Both the position numbers and the translations under genes were made by a program. The notes under the pieces are model-generated. The model made no database searches and had not been told where the DNA came from. It saw only the letters and a list, made by a program, of their open reading frames with translations. Positions 7,672-15,162 of a stretch of 64,000 nucleotides of DNA are shown here, piece by piece. The stretch spans positions 62,001-126,000 of the forward strand of contig NZ_UIDD01000009.1 of NCBI RefSeq assembly GCF_900497695.1. The letters are read 5' to 3'. This DNA comes from Pseudomonas wadenswilerensis. GTDB taxonomy: Bacteria; Pseudomonadota; Gammaproteobacteria; Pseudomonadales; Pseudomonadaceae. How positions within the stretch are numbered: the stretch's first letter is position 1; each line of letters opens with the position of its first letter.

Positions 7672-8733
7672 ATGCGGCCGAAGAAAACTGCCAACCGTGA
7701 CCTGCCGCCGCGAATGCTGCGGCGGGTACGCAACCTTAAAAGCGGGGGCCAATGGGTAGGCTACTACTATGACGGTCGCGACGAGAACGGCAAACGAATC
7801 GAGATCCCGTTGGGAACAGACTTAGACGTGGCGAAAATGGAGTGGGCCAAGCTTGATCGCAAAGCTGTGCCCAAAATCGTGCGCTTGCTTGGGGATGTTT
7901 TCAATCGCTATGAGCGTGATGTGATTCCCGGCAAGATGCCAAGGACCCAGAAGGACAACTTGCTGTCGCTGAAGCAACTTCGCGCTGCATTCAGCGAAGC
8001 ACCTATTGATGCGATCACACCTCAGATTCTTGCCCAGTATCGTGACAAACGATCGGGCAAGGTGCGAGCGAACCGCGAGATCGCCCTTCTTTCTCACATC
8101 TATAACATGGCTCGAGAATGGGGTATCACTGAAAAAGAAAATCCGGCAACTGGGGTTCGCAAAAATAAAGAACGGCCACGCGATTTCTACGCCGGACCAG
8201 AGATCTGGAATGCGGTTTATCAATACGCTGCCCCCGAGCTGCGGGATGCAATGGACTTAGCCTATCTGACCGGTCAACGCCCAGGAGACGTACTGTCTAT
8301 GCGAGCCGCGGACTGCATACCCGGTTTCTTGCAAGTCGCGCAGGGAAAGACATCGAAAAAGCTACGAATTCAGCTCAATACAAATAATCGACCCAATCAA
8401 TTGGGACTTCTTGTCGAGCGCTTATTGGAACAGCGCACTGAACGTGGAGTTCGAAACCCTTACCTAATTACAACCGAAGATGGCAGGAATGTGTCTGCCT
8501 CTATGCTACGCCTCCGATTTGATGATGCTAGAAAGGCAGCTTTCAACAGCTCACTCGAAGACAAAGTATTAGCCGAACAGATTAAACTCTTTCAGTTTAG
8601 AGACATCCGGCCTAAAGCAGCCAGCGAAATTGACGACTTAACCCAAGCTAGCCGCCTACTCGGACACACAGATAAGAGAATCACTGAGACAGTTTATCGT
8701 CGCATTGGCGAGATCGTTGAACCTACTCGATAG
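7672..8733 (+). CDS. int: Tyrosine recombinase/phage integrase
   Basis: A 353-residue site-specific recombinase. Residues 1-60 look like an arm-site DNA-binding domain, about 65-165 are the core-binding domain and 170-353 the catalytic domain. Catalytic residues visible are Arg203 (TGQRPGDVLSM), a Lys around 226-230, Arg313 in FRDIRPKAASE, His332 (LLGHTD) and Tyr342 (ETVYRR). The usual His of the HxxR box is Arg310 here, a variant I recall from other Pseudomonas phage integrases. The gene looks intact and reads toward tRNA-Ser. It is the last gene of the small-gene cassette and is followed by an inverted repeat. Confidence 0.9.
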   Translation: MRPKKTANRDLPPRMLRRVRNLKSGGQWVGYYYDGRDENGKRIEIPLGTDLDVAKMEWAKLDRKAVPKIVRLLGDVFNRYERDVIPGKMPRTQKDNLLSLKQLRAAFSEAPIDAITPQILAQYRDKRSGKVRANREIALLSHIYNMAREWGITEKENPATGVRKNKERPRDFYAGPEIWNAVYQYAAPELRDAMDLAYLTGQRPGDVLSMRAADCIPGFLQVAQGKTSKKLRIQLNTNNRPNQLGLLVERLLEQRTERGVRNPYLITTEDGRNVSASMLRLRFDDARKAAFNSSLEDKVLAEQIKLFQFRDIRPKAASEIDDLTQASRLLGHTDKRITETVYRRIGEIVEPTR

Positions 8734-8760
8734 GCGCTTATTTAATAGCCTCAAAGCAAG

Positions 8761-8806
8761 GCGGGGTTGTCGGCAGCTTACTTCTAGATTAAGCCGAACA
8801 CCCCGC
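8761..8806. terminator. Imperfect inverted repeat between convergent int and DUF262 genes
   Basis: The arms (GCGGGGTTGTCGGC and GCCGAACACCCCGC) pair with a few mismatches around an 18-base loop. The position between two converging stop codons suits a bidirectional terminator, though there is no strong T-run. Confidence 0.5.
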
Positions 8807-8835
8807 AATCACTCAACCTTCCCAAGCATCGCCCA

Positions 8836-9939
8836 TTATGAATTGAGCAAGACCCATTCTTCAAAAGCATCATTAAGAATTTTAAAGCGCCCCACATGAC
8901 TGCCCAAGTCGTTAGTACTACGATTTAGGATATCGAAAGCCACCAGCGTATTACCTTGACCACTCGAAGTGATCTCCCCTCCCTTCATACTCTGGCTAGC
9001 GGACGCCCTGTTAGACTTCCTTCTTGATTCGAATTCAACCAAAAATTCTCGTATGAGATGATGCCTGGAGCTATCCTGCTCTCTGCACAGCCAGTAGTAC
9101 ACAGGTATAATACCGCCACTTGACAAGAGCTTATCTCTTGGCAGAAAAATCTCAGCCATTGCATCAAGATTATCAGTTACCCTTCGAGTAGCCAACTCTA
9201 GCATCTGCTTCTTTTGAGCGACTTCAACCTGTTGTACAAACTCATCAAGAACACGCTTCTTCGTGTCCATCGGTCTTTCCGAGTATTCAAACTGCAACAA
9301 CTTCGCCGCGGTATTAAGATCAGCTCCGCGCTTCACGGAAAATGCAATACAGTCTGTAAAGAAACTATGCGAACTGATGCTTCTAATAATTTGCGGAACA
9401 GGACCTGACATAGCATTCCGAATTTCCGCCCCCGCCAAAGGCTTATTCCTATTCAATCTTACAAACAGCTCATTAATGGGGTCTTCCGTTGAAGCGTGAA
9501 CTTCCATGATAGTAAGGTTGAATGTTTCAAAAATCTCCGCCACATCATAGTGATTGGCCACAAGATCTTTATAACCAAGCCCGCCGAGCTTTAAACTTGG
9601 GTCCGCCTTATAAACAAAATCGTCATTTAATACGATGCTCCCATCAAAAAAGTCAAAAATCGCCTCAAAGCGCTGCTTACCATCAATAATAGCATATGGC
9701 AATCTACTAGAGTTTAACTTAGAACTCTCCCCAACCGTAAAGTCCGCCATATATATTTTGGGGATATCAAATCCATTTAAAATAGAATCAATCAAATAGC
9801 CTTTATCGGTCTGCGACCAAAGCCTACCACGGCGCTGATAAGAAGGATTCATATCAATTTTACTGCGACGAGACTTCCACCAAGTAAGAGGCTTAGCATC
9901 CATTGTACGTATGGAAAAATATTCTTTAGCAACCATCAT
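8836..9939 (-). CDS. DUF262 (ParB/Srx-like nuclease-fold) protein
   Basis: A 367-residue protein with the DUF262 N-terminal domain seen in GmrS-type enzymes: NPSYQRRGRLWSQTDKGYL (31-49), LNGFDIPKIYM (54-64), the core IDGKQR (85-90) and RLNRNKPLAGAEIRNA (161-176). DUF262 domains bind nucleotides and in GmrSD drive cleavage of modified phage DNA. No HNH-type C-terminal nuclease motif is obvious. The C-terminal half is unassigned. Its ATG shares one base with the stop of the upstream FRG gene, so the two are translationally coupled. The AT-rich composition indicates acquisition. Confidence 0.8.
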   Translation of the reverse strand: MMVAKEYFSIRTMDAKPLTWWKSRRSKIDMNPSYQRRGRLWSQTDKGYLIDSILNGFDIPKIYMADFTVGESSKLNSSRLPYAIIDGKQRFEAIFDFFDGSIVLNDDFVYKADPSLKLGGLGYKDLVANHYDVAEIFETFNLTIMEVHASTEDPINELFVRLNRNKPLAGAEIRNAMSGPVPQIIRSISSHSFFTDCIAFSVKRGADLNTAAKLLQFEYSERPMDTKKRVLDEFVQQVEVAQKKQMLELATRRVTDNLDAMAEIFLPRDKLLSSGGIIPVYYWLCREQDSSRHHLIREFLVEFESRRKSNRASASQSMKGGEITSSGQGNTLVAFDILNRSTNDLGSHVGRFKILNDAFEEWVLLNS

Positions 9940-10811
9940 TACACCTCAAACTTGTAGAATCTCTTGATTTCGAGCGCTAGACCATCGAGATCTGGATAAA
10001 CCACCGATTCTGTTATCCCATAGAGAAAAAGCGACTCTCTCAAAGCAGAAATATTTTCTTTTGGAATCACCAGCTTCTGAAGGGATTTTCGTGGATACCT
10101 ATGCTGATCGTACAACTCATCCAGGCCGCTAACCATTTGGCCTGAAACCGTAAAAACCCCACGCTGCGCAACTATACGCGGACTGTTATGGATGCCATAC
10201 ATAGCAACCGGGTGATTATTCATCTTTCCAACTGTAGATTCTGGATGATAACCTTTCATCTCATCATCAATTGTCAGCAATATACCACCATCATAAGACA
10301 CATGATCAAGCGCATGTTTGTTCCATGTGGTAGGATTCAACACCCACACCACTGCATCTTTCGTATAAGTAATTACACCGCCTACATCTTTCGTATAAGC
10401 GGCATTAGCAACCGCAAAATAGAATGCGATAAAGGGGTTTTCGGACCAATCCAAAAGCCTGGTGGGGATCCTGTGATGCTGCATGTAGAAAAGTACACCC
10501 CAGTCATCCTGAGGAACTTTATCAGAGAATGGCATGCTGCGCTGACGAAAACGAGCGATAAGTTCCCGCTCCAACTTACCGATCTCATCGCTGGATGTAC
10601 TTTTTTGATGTCTATAGAGCCCAGGAACTAAATTATGGTCCTTGTTATTACTTCCTCTATACCAAAGAGGTGCGCCAGGAAAATCCCCCTGAAGAGTCTC
10701 TAAATGTTTTACATACTCAGAAAATTTAGTAATTTGTTTTTCGGGTACTTTTGCCACAAGCGTACTCTTCTCTAAGCATATTTGCCTTACTTGGCTAACC
10801 AGCTTCGGCAT
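9939..10811 (-). CDS. FRG-domain protein
   Basis: A 290-residue protein with the FRG domain: LWYRGS (49-54) and the hallmark HHRIPTRLLDWSENPFIAFY (112-131). The biochemical role of FRG is not established; FRG proteins are frequent in defence islands and mobile elements. It is the first gene of a two-gene operon with the DUF262 protein and overlaps it by one base (TAATG). Both genes are AT-rich compared with the core. A defence role is inferred from the partner and from the location beside an integrase. Confidence 0.8.
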   Translation of the reverse strand: MPKLVSQVRQICLEKSTLVAKVPEKQITKFSEYVKHLETLQGDFPGAPLWYRGSNNKDHNLVPGLYRHQKSTSSDEIGKLERELIARFRQRSMPFSDKVPQDDWGVLFYMQHHRIPTRLLDWSENPFIAFYFAVANAAYTKDVGGVITYTKDAVVWVLNPTTWNKHALDHVSYDGGILLTIDDEMKGYHPESTVGKMNNHPVAMYGIHNSPRIVAQRGVFTVSGQMVSGLDELYDQHRYPRKSLQKLVIPKENISALRESLFLYGITESVVYPDLDGLALEIKRFYKFEV

Positions 10812-10887
10812 GCATTTTCAATTAGTGCGACCCGTAAGCTCTGCATTTTTCTGGAGCATGAAGAAGGCCGCCCACATCCAGCATCGA

Positions 10888-10906
10888 CGATAGCGCAGCG
10901 CTATCG
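10888..10906. promoter_or_regulatory. Perfect 19-base palindrome upstream of the FRG operon
   Basis: CGATAGCGC-A-GCGCTATCG, nine-base arms around one base, about 80 bases upstream of the FRG start. It lacks a T-run on either side, so it is more likely an operator or recombination-related site than a terminator. Confidence 0.4.
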
Positions 10907-11165
10907 CACTCGCAATGCCTAGGAGCCCAGCAAACGGCAGCGACTGCGACCTGACATAGTGAGGCAGAAACGCATAATCGATGATCTCGCGCGCGCACAA
11001 CAAGACGTTACGGGAAATGCAACGCCCGCGGCCTTGCAGGCCCTCTGCTCGGCGGTTGATAAGCCCTAATCGCGCGAGGACGAGGATAAATTGCGGAAAC
11101 GGAAGGAAAAACGCGGAAACGATCAGGCGTGGAACTGGGGAAAAGAAGGGGCCCCAAAAACGCAA

Positions 11166-11189
11166 AAAGCCCTGAATAATCAGGGCTTT
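11166..11189 (-). terminator. Rho-independent terminator of tRNA-Ser
   Basis: On the minus strand AAAGCCCTGA-TTAT-TCAGGGCTTT is followed by more T residues, a few bases after the tRNA CCA end. Confidence 0.85.
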
Positions 11190-11194
11190 GAAGA

Positions 11195-11282
11195 TGGCGG
11201 AAGCGTAGAGATTCGAACTCTAGGATAGTTGCCCATCGACGGTTTTCAAGACCGTTGCCTTAAACCACTCGGCCACGCTTCC
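11195..11282 (-). tRNA. tRNA-Ser (anticodon TGA)
   Basis: An 88-base type II tRNA with a seven-pair acceptor stem (GGAAGCG with CGCTTCC), discriminator G, encoded CCA, a long variable arm and the T arm GTTCGAATC. The anticodon loop CTTGAAA gives TGA, reading UCA and related serine codons. Its 3' end faces the accessory region and the integrase, so it is a candidate attachment target, though I could not find the matching second copy. Confidence 0.95.
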
Positions 11283-11298
11283 TCGTATTGCGGGCGCC

Positions 11299-11326
11299 AT
11301 AATACCGAAATGAAACAAGCTGTCAA
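11299..11326 (-). promoter_or_regulatory. Sigma-70 promoter of tRNA-Ser
   Basis: Reading the minus strand: TTGACA (11326-11321), 16-base spacer, TATTAT (11304-11299), about 17 bases before the tRNA 5' end. This is a near-consensus stable-RNA promoter. Confidence 0.8.
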
Positions 11327-11403
11327 ACTCTCTATGTGGCCGCTTTGCGCGGCTCTGTTATGATCTTTGCATCTGAACGTTTCAAACCCACAGGAGTGTC
11401 GCC

Positions 11404-12075
11404 ATGCGCGAACAGGATTACGCCGTCAATCACGGCCAGCAGGTCGAGCAGCAGGAGGTCAGCCGCGTCCTGCGTAACACATACGGGTTGCTGGCTATCA
11501 CCCTCGCCTTCAGTGGCATCATGGCCTACGTGGCGCAGCAGATGCGCGTCGGCTACCCGAACATTTTCGTGGTGCTGATCGGCTTCTACGGCCTGTTCTT
11601 CCTCACCAACAAGCTGCGTGATTCGGTCTGGGGCCTGGTGTCCACCTTCGCCCTCACCGGCTTCATGGGCTTCTTGCTCGGCCCTATCCTCAACCGTTAC
11701 CTGGGTATGGCCGGTGGCGCCGAGGTGGTCAGCTCGGCGTTCGCGATGACGGCCCTGGTTTTCGGTGGCCTGTCGGCCTATGTGCTGATTACCCGCAAGG
11801 ACATGAGCTTCCTCGGTGGTTTCATCACCGCCGGTTTCTTCGTGTTGATGGGTGCGGTGCTGGCCAGCCTGTTCTTCCAGATCAGCGGCCTGCAGCTGGC
11901 GATCAGCGCCGGTTTCGTGCTGTTCTCGTCGGTGTGCATCCTGTTCCAGACCAGCGCGATCATTCACGGTGGCGAGCGTAACTACATCATGGCAACCATC
12001 AGCCTGTATGTGTCGATCTACAACCTGTTCGTCAGCCTGCTGCAGCTGTTCGGCCTGATGGGTCGCGATGACTGA
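11404..12075 (+). CDS. yccA: Bax inhibitor-1/YccA family membrane protein
   Basis: A 223-residue inner-membrane protein with about seven hydrophobic segments, the usual size for the BI-1/YccA family. In E. coli YccA binds the FtsH protease and modulates its activity. Family features include the start EVSRVLRNTYGLLAITL and the C-terminal helix ISLYVSIYNLFVSLLQLFG. AGGAG lies eight bases before the ATG. The gene is monocistronic, divergent from tRNA-Ser, and is followed by a strong terminator. Confidence 0.9.
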   Translation: MREQDYAVNHGQQVEQQEVSRVLRNTYGLLAITLAFSGIMAYVAQQMRVGYPNIFVVLIGFYGLFFLTNKLRDSVWGLVSTFALTGFMGFLLGPILNRYLGMAGGAEVVSSAFAMTALVFGGLSAYVLITRKDMSFLGGFITAGFFVLMGAVLASLFFQISGLQLAISAGFVLFSSVCILFQTSAIIHGGERNYIMATISLYVSIYNLFVSLLQLFGLMGRDD

Positions 12076-12102
12076 TTGGTTGCTGGTGTGATGCGTTGAG
12101 AG

Positions 12103-12127
12103 AAAGCCCGCTTCGGCGGGCTTTTTT
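12103..12127 (+). terminator. Rho-independent terminator after yccA
   Basis: AAAGCCCGC-TTCG-GCGGGCTTTTTT: a GC-rich stem with a TTCG loop and a T-run. Confidence 0.9.
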
Positions 12128-12157
12128 GTGGGTGGGGTTTGGCAAGGCTTTGCCTTG

Positions 12158-12186
12158 CATCGCTGGCAAAGCCAGCTCCCACAGGG
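12158..12186. repeat. Single Pseudomonas REP element
   Basis: One copy of the CATCGCTGGCAA(A)GCCAGCTCCCACAGGG repeat, with one extra A in the core, between the yccA terminator and the permease gene. Confidence 0.8.
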
Positions 12187-12269
12187 ATAGGTGCCAGCCT
12201 CAAGGCACTACCGTAAACGGGTGCGGGCCCGTAGAATGCGCTCCTTTTTTCTTCCGGGGCAGCACTCCC

Positions 12270-13649
12270 ATGAGTTCAATCGAGCAAGGACCCGGCGCAC
12301 CCGCGCAGGCCAATGAACTGGTCCTCGGCCTTGAAGACCGGCCGCGTCCGTTGATCGCGATGCTGGCGGCGTTGCAGCACCTGCTGGCGATCATTGTGCC
12401 GATCGTCACCCCTGGCCTGCTGATTTGCCAGGCGCTGGGGGTTTCGGCCCGTGATACCAACCTGATCGTGTCGATGTCGCTGGTGATCTCCGGGATCGCC
12501 ACTTTCGTGCAGTGCCGTCGCTTCGGGCCTTTTGGCGCCGGGCTTTTGATTGTGCAGGGCACCAGCTTCAACTTTGTCGGGCCGTTGATCGCCGGTGGCG
12601 CGTTGATGGTCAAGCAAGGCACGCCGGTCGAGGGCGTGATGGCGGCGATTTTTGGTGTGGTGATTGCCGGTTCGTTCGTGGAGATGGGCATTTCGCGCAT
12701 TCTGCCGTTCGTCAAACGCCTGATTACCCCGCTGGTGACCGGTATCGTCGTGCTGATGATCGGCCTGACCCTGATCAAGGTCGGCCTGATCAGTATGGGC
12801 GGCGGCTTTGCGGCGATGAGCAACGGCACCTTCGCCAATGGCGAGAACCTCCTGCTGTCGGGCGTGGTGCTGGCGATCATCGTGATCCTCAACCGTATTC
12901 CGGTGGTGTGGATGCGTAGCTGCGCCATCGTCATCGCCCTGGCCGTGGGTTACGCCCTGGCCGGTTACCTGGGCCGCCTGAACTTCACCGGCATGCACGA
13001 AGCTGCGCTGTTCCAGGTGCCCGTACCGCTGCATTTCGGCCTGGGTTTCTCTTGGGCGCTGTTCATTCCGATGCTGGTGATCTACCTGGTGACCTCGTTG
13101 GAAGCCATTGGTGATGTGACCGCTACCAGCAAGGTCTCGCGCCAGCCGGTGGAAGGCCCGCTGTGGATGCAGCGGATCAAGGGCGGCGTGCTGGTCAACG
13201 GCACCAACTCGCTGCTGGCCGGGGTGTTCAATACCTTCCCGAGCTCGATCTTTGCCCAGAATAATGGCGTGATTCAGCTGACCGGTATCGCTAGCCGCCA
13301 TATCGGTGTGTGGATTGCGGCGATGCTGGTGATCCTCGGCCTGTTCCCGAGCGTGGCCGGGGTGATCCAAGCGGTGCCGGAGCCGGTGCTCGGTGGCGCG
13401 GCGATGGTGATGTTCGGCGCGGTGGCGGCTTCGGGGATCAATATCCTTGCCAGCATCAGCCTGGATCGTCGCGCGCTGCTGATCATTGCCGTGTCGCTGG
13501 CGCTGGGCCTGGGGGTGGCGCAGGTGCCGGAGTTCCTCGCGCATATGCCGTCGGCACTGCGTAATGTGCTGGAGTCGGGGGTGGCCACCGGGGGGATTTG
13601 TGCCCTGGTACTGAACTGGTTCTTGCCGGAGCATAAAGACAAGGCTTGA
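12270..13649 (+). CDS. NCS2 family nucleobase:cation symporter, xanthine-type
   Basis: The chosen ATG at 12270 gives 459 residues beginning MSSIEQGPGAP, the usual NCS2 length; an upstream extension to 12096 crosses a REP element and a terminator and is not credible. The protein has 12-14 hydrophobic segments. The family motif QNNGVIQLTG fits the xanthine permeases XanP/XanQ better than uracil permeases. The likely role is proton-coupled uptake of xanthine or urate at the inner membrane. It stands alone, with REP elements on both sides. Confidence 0.85.
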   Translation: MSSIEQGPGAPAQANELVLGLEDRPRPLIAMLAALQHLLAIIVPIVTPGLLICQALGVSARDTNLIVSMSLVISGIATFVQCRRFGPFGAGLLIVQGTSFNFVGPLIAGGALMVKQGTPVEGVMAAIFGVVIAGSFVEMGISRILPFVKRLITPLVTGIVVLMIGLTLIKVGLISMGGGFAAMSNGTFANGENLLLSGVVLAIIVILNRIPVVWMRSCAIVIALAVGYALAGYLGRLNFTGMHEAALFQVPVPLHFGLGFSWALFIPMLVIYLVTSLEAIGDVTATSKVSRQPVEGPLWMQRIKGGVLVNGTNSLLAGVFNTFPSSIFAQNNGVIQLTGIASRHIGVWIAAMLVILGLFPSVAGVIQAVPEPVLGGAAMVMFGAVAASGINILASISLDRRALLIIAVSLALGLGVAQVPEFLAHMPSALRNVLESGVATGGICALVLNWFLPEHKDKA

Positions 13650-13663
13650 GACAGTGTTGAAGC

Positions 13664-13691
13664 CATCGCTGGCAAGCCAGCTCCCACAGGG
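13664..13691. repeat. Single Pseudomonas REP element
   Basis: CATCGCTGGCAAGCCAGCTC followed by CCACAGGG, unpaired, between the permease and tusD. Confidence 0.85.
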
Positions 13692-13777
13692 GGCGAGGTA
13701 AGCCCTGAAGAGCCCGCGGCATGTTGCTGCGGGATTTTTGCTTTATCATTCCCGCAGATTTGCTGAAAGAGACTTCC

Positions 13778-14170
13778 ATGAAGTTCGCCATTGCGGTTTT
13801 TTCTCCGGCCCATGCGCCCTCCTCGCGCCGCGCCCTGCGTTTTGCCCAGGCGGCGCTCGCTGGCGGGCATGAGATTGTCCGGCTGTTTTTCTATCAGGAC
13901 GGCGTGCACAGCGCCTCGGGCAATGTCGTGACGCCTCAGGATGAGCTGGACCTGCCCACCGAGTGGCGCGCGTTCGTCAGCGCGCAGCAGCTCGATGCCG
14001 TGGTGTGCATTGCCGCCGCTCTGCGCCGCGGCGTGCTCAATGCCGAGGAAGCCCAGCGCTACCAGCGCCCGGCGGTCAACCTGCCAGCGCCCTGGGAGCT
14101 GTCCGGGCTGGGCCAGTTGCATGAGGCGGCGCAAGTCGCCGATCGACTGATGTGCTTTGGAGGCGATTGA
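13778..14170 (+). CDS. tusD: Sulfurtransferase complex subunit TusD
   Basis: A 130-residue DsrE-family protein. The TusBCD complex accepts sulfur from TusA and passes it to TusE for 2-thiolation of the wobble uridine of tRNA. Cys77 in DAVVCIAAALRRG corresponds to the active cysteine of E. coli TusD. It is the first gene of the operon tusD-tusC-tusB-tusE-ybiB with overlaps or one-base gaps. tusA is not in the window; mnmA, the final acceptor enzyme, lies at 34850. Confidence 0.9.
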   Translation: MKFAIAVFSPAHAPSSRRALRFAQAALAGGHEIVRLFFYQDGVHSASGNVVTPQDELDLPTEWRAFVSAQQLDAVVCIAAALRRGVLNAEEAQRYQRPAVNLPAPWELSGLGQLHEAAQVADRLMCFGGD

Positions 14171-14171
14171 G

Positions 14172-14531
14172 ATGGCCAAGTCCTTGCTGATTATCAGCCG
14201 CCAGGCGCCGTGGGCCGGGCCATCCGCCCGCGAGGCGCTGGATATCGCCCTGGCCGGCGGTGCCTTCGACCTGCCGCTGGGCATGCTGTTTCTCGATGAC
14301 GGCGTGTTCCAGCTCGCCCCCGGCCAGCAGCCGGCCCAGCTGCAGCAGAAGAACCTCGCGGCCAACCTGCAGGCATTGCCGATGTTCGGTATCGAGGAAC
14401 TGTTCGCCGCCGGCAGCAGCCTGCAGGAGCGCGGCCTTGCTGCCGACACCCTGAGCCTGCCGGTACAGGTGCTGGATGACGCTGCGCTGGCCGCGTTGAT
14501 CGACCGTTTCGACCAGGTGGTGACCCTCTGA
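14172..14531 (+). CDS. tusC: Sulfurtransferase complex subunit TusC
   Basis: A 119-residue DsrF-like protein (MAKSLLIISRQAPW). The ATG at 14172 begins one base after the tusD stop; an alternative at 14157 would overlap tusD. It has no conserved active cysteine, as is normal for TusC. Structural subunit of the TusBCD heterohexamer. Confidence 0.9.
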   Translation: MAKSLLIISRQAPWAGPSAREALDIALAGGAFDLPLGMLFLDDGVFQLAPGQQPAQLQQKNLAANLQALPMFGIEELFAAGSSLQERGLAADTLSLPVQVLDDAALAALIDRFDQVVTL

Positions 14532-14830
14532 TGAGCACCTTGCACGTGATTTGCCACTCGCCATTTGGCGACAACCGCCTGAGCAGTTGCCTGCGCCTGC
14601 TTGGCAGCGCCGACGGCCTGCTGCTGTGCGGCGATGCGGTGTATGCCCTGCAGCCCGGTAGCGAGCCGCTGCGCACGCTGCAGGCCAGCCAGCTGGACGG
14701 GCGTCTGTTCGCCCTGGACGAAGACCTGCAGGCCCGCGCCATTACCATCAGCGACCTGGGCAAGGCTATCGACTACCCGGCCTTCGTCGAGCTGTCGCTG
14801 CACTATGACAAGGTCAACAGCTGGCTATGA
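14531..14830 (+). CDS. tusB: Sulfurtransferase complex subunit TusB
   Basis: A 99-residue DsrH-like protein (MSTLHVICHSPFGDN at the start). The ATG shares a base with the tusC stop (TGATG), and its own stop overlaps the tusE start (ATGA), so translation of the whole set is coupled. Confidence 0.88.
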   Translation: MSTLHVICHSPFGDNRLSSCLRLLGSADGLLLCGDAVYALQPGSEPLRTLQASQLDGRLFALDEDLQARAITISDLGKAIDYPAFVELSLHYDKVNSWL

Positions 14831-15162
14831 GCACCCTGACTGTCGGCGAGCGCAGCATCGCCCTGGATAAAGACGGCTACCTGGTCGAGCTTGGTGATTG
14901 GTCCGAGGAGGTCGCCAGCGCCCTCGCCGCCCATGAAGACCTGGAGCTGACCGCGGAACACTGGGAAGTGCTGACCCTGCTGCGCGACTTCTACCAGGAG
15001 TTCGAGTTGTCGCCGGCCACCCGCCCGCTGATCAAGTACACCGCGCTCAAGCTGGGCGCGGAAAAAGGCAACAGCCTGCACCTGAACCGCCTGTTCAAGG
15101 GCACTCCCGCCAAACTCGCCGCAAAACTTGCGGGCCTGCCAAAGCCGACCAATTGCATATGA
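14827..15162 (+). CDS. tusE: TusE/DsrC family sulfur carrier
   Basis: A 111-residue DsrC-type protein that accepts persulfide from TusD and delivers it to MnmA. The C-terminal arm ends ...PTNCI, with the active cysteine second from the end, as in the family. WEVLTLLRDFYQEFELSPATRPL-type sequence is typical of DsrC. It overlaps ybiB by ATGA. Confidence 0.92.
   Translation: MSTLTVGERSIALDKDGYLVELGDWSEEVASALAAHEDLELTAEHWEVLTLLRDFYQEFELSPATRPLIKYTALKLGAEKGNSLHLNRLFKGTPAKLAAKLAGLPKPTNCI

Larger units (their letters stand above)
10812..11194. other. Region between the FRG gene and tRNA-Ser
   Basis: No gene is recognised; a 115-codon minus-strand frame (10818-11165) has no family resemblance. It holds a perfect palindrome (10888-10906) and the tRNA terminator (11166-11189). 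Promoter signals for the FRG operon should lie here, but none stands out. Confidence 0.5.

Noticed and set aside
5755..11205. GGCGGAAGC shared by 5767-5775 and the tRNA-Ser 3' end as an att repeat
   Set aside because: Only nine bases match and the flanks differ at once, so it does not support an attachment site.
12096..12269. Longer N-terminus for the xanthine permease
   Set aside because: It would translate through the yccA terminator and a REP element; the protein from 12270 has the family length.
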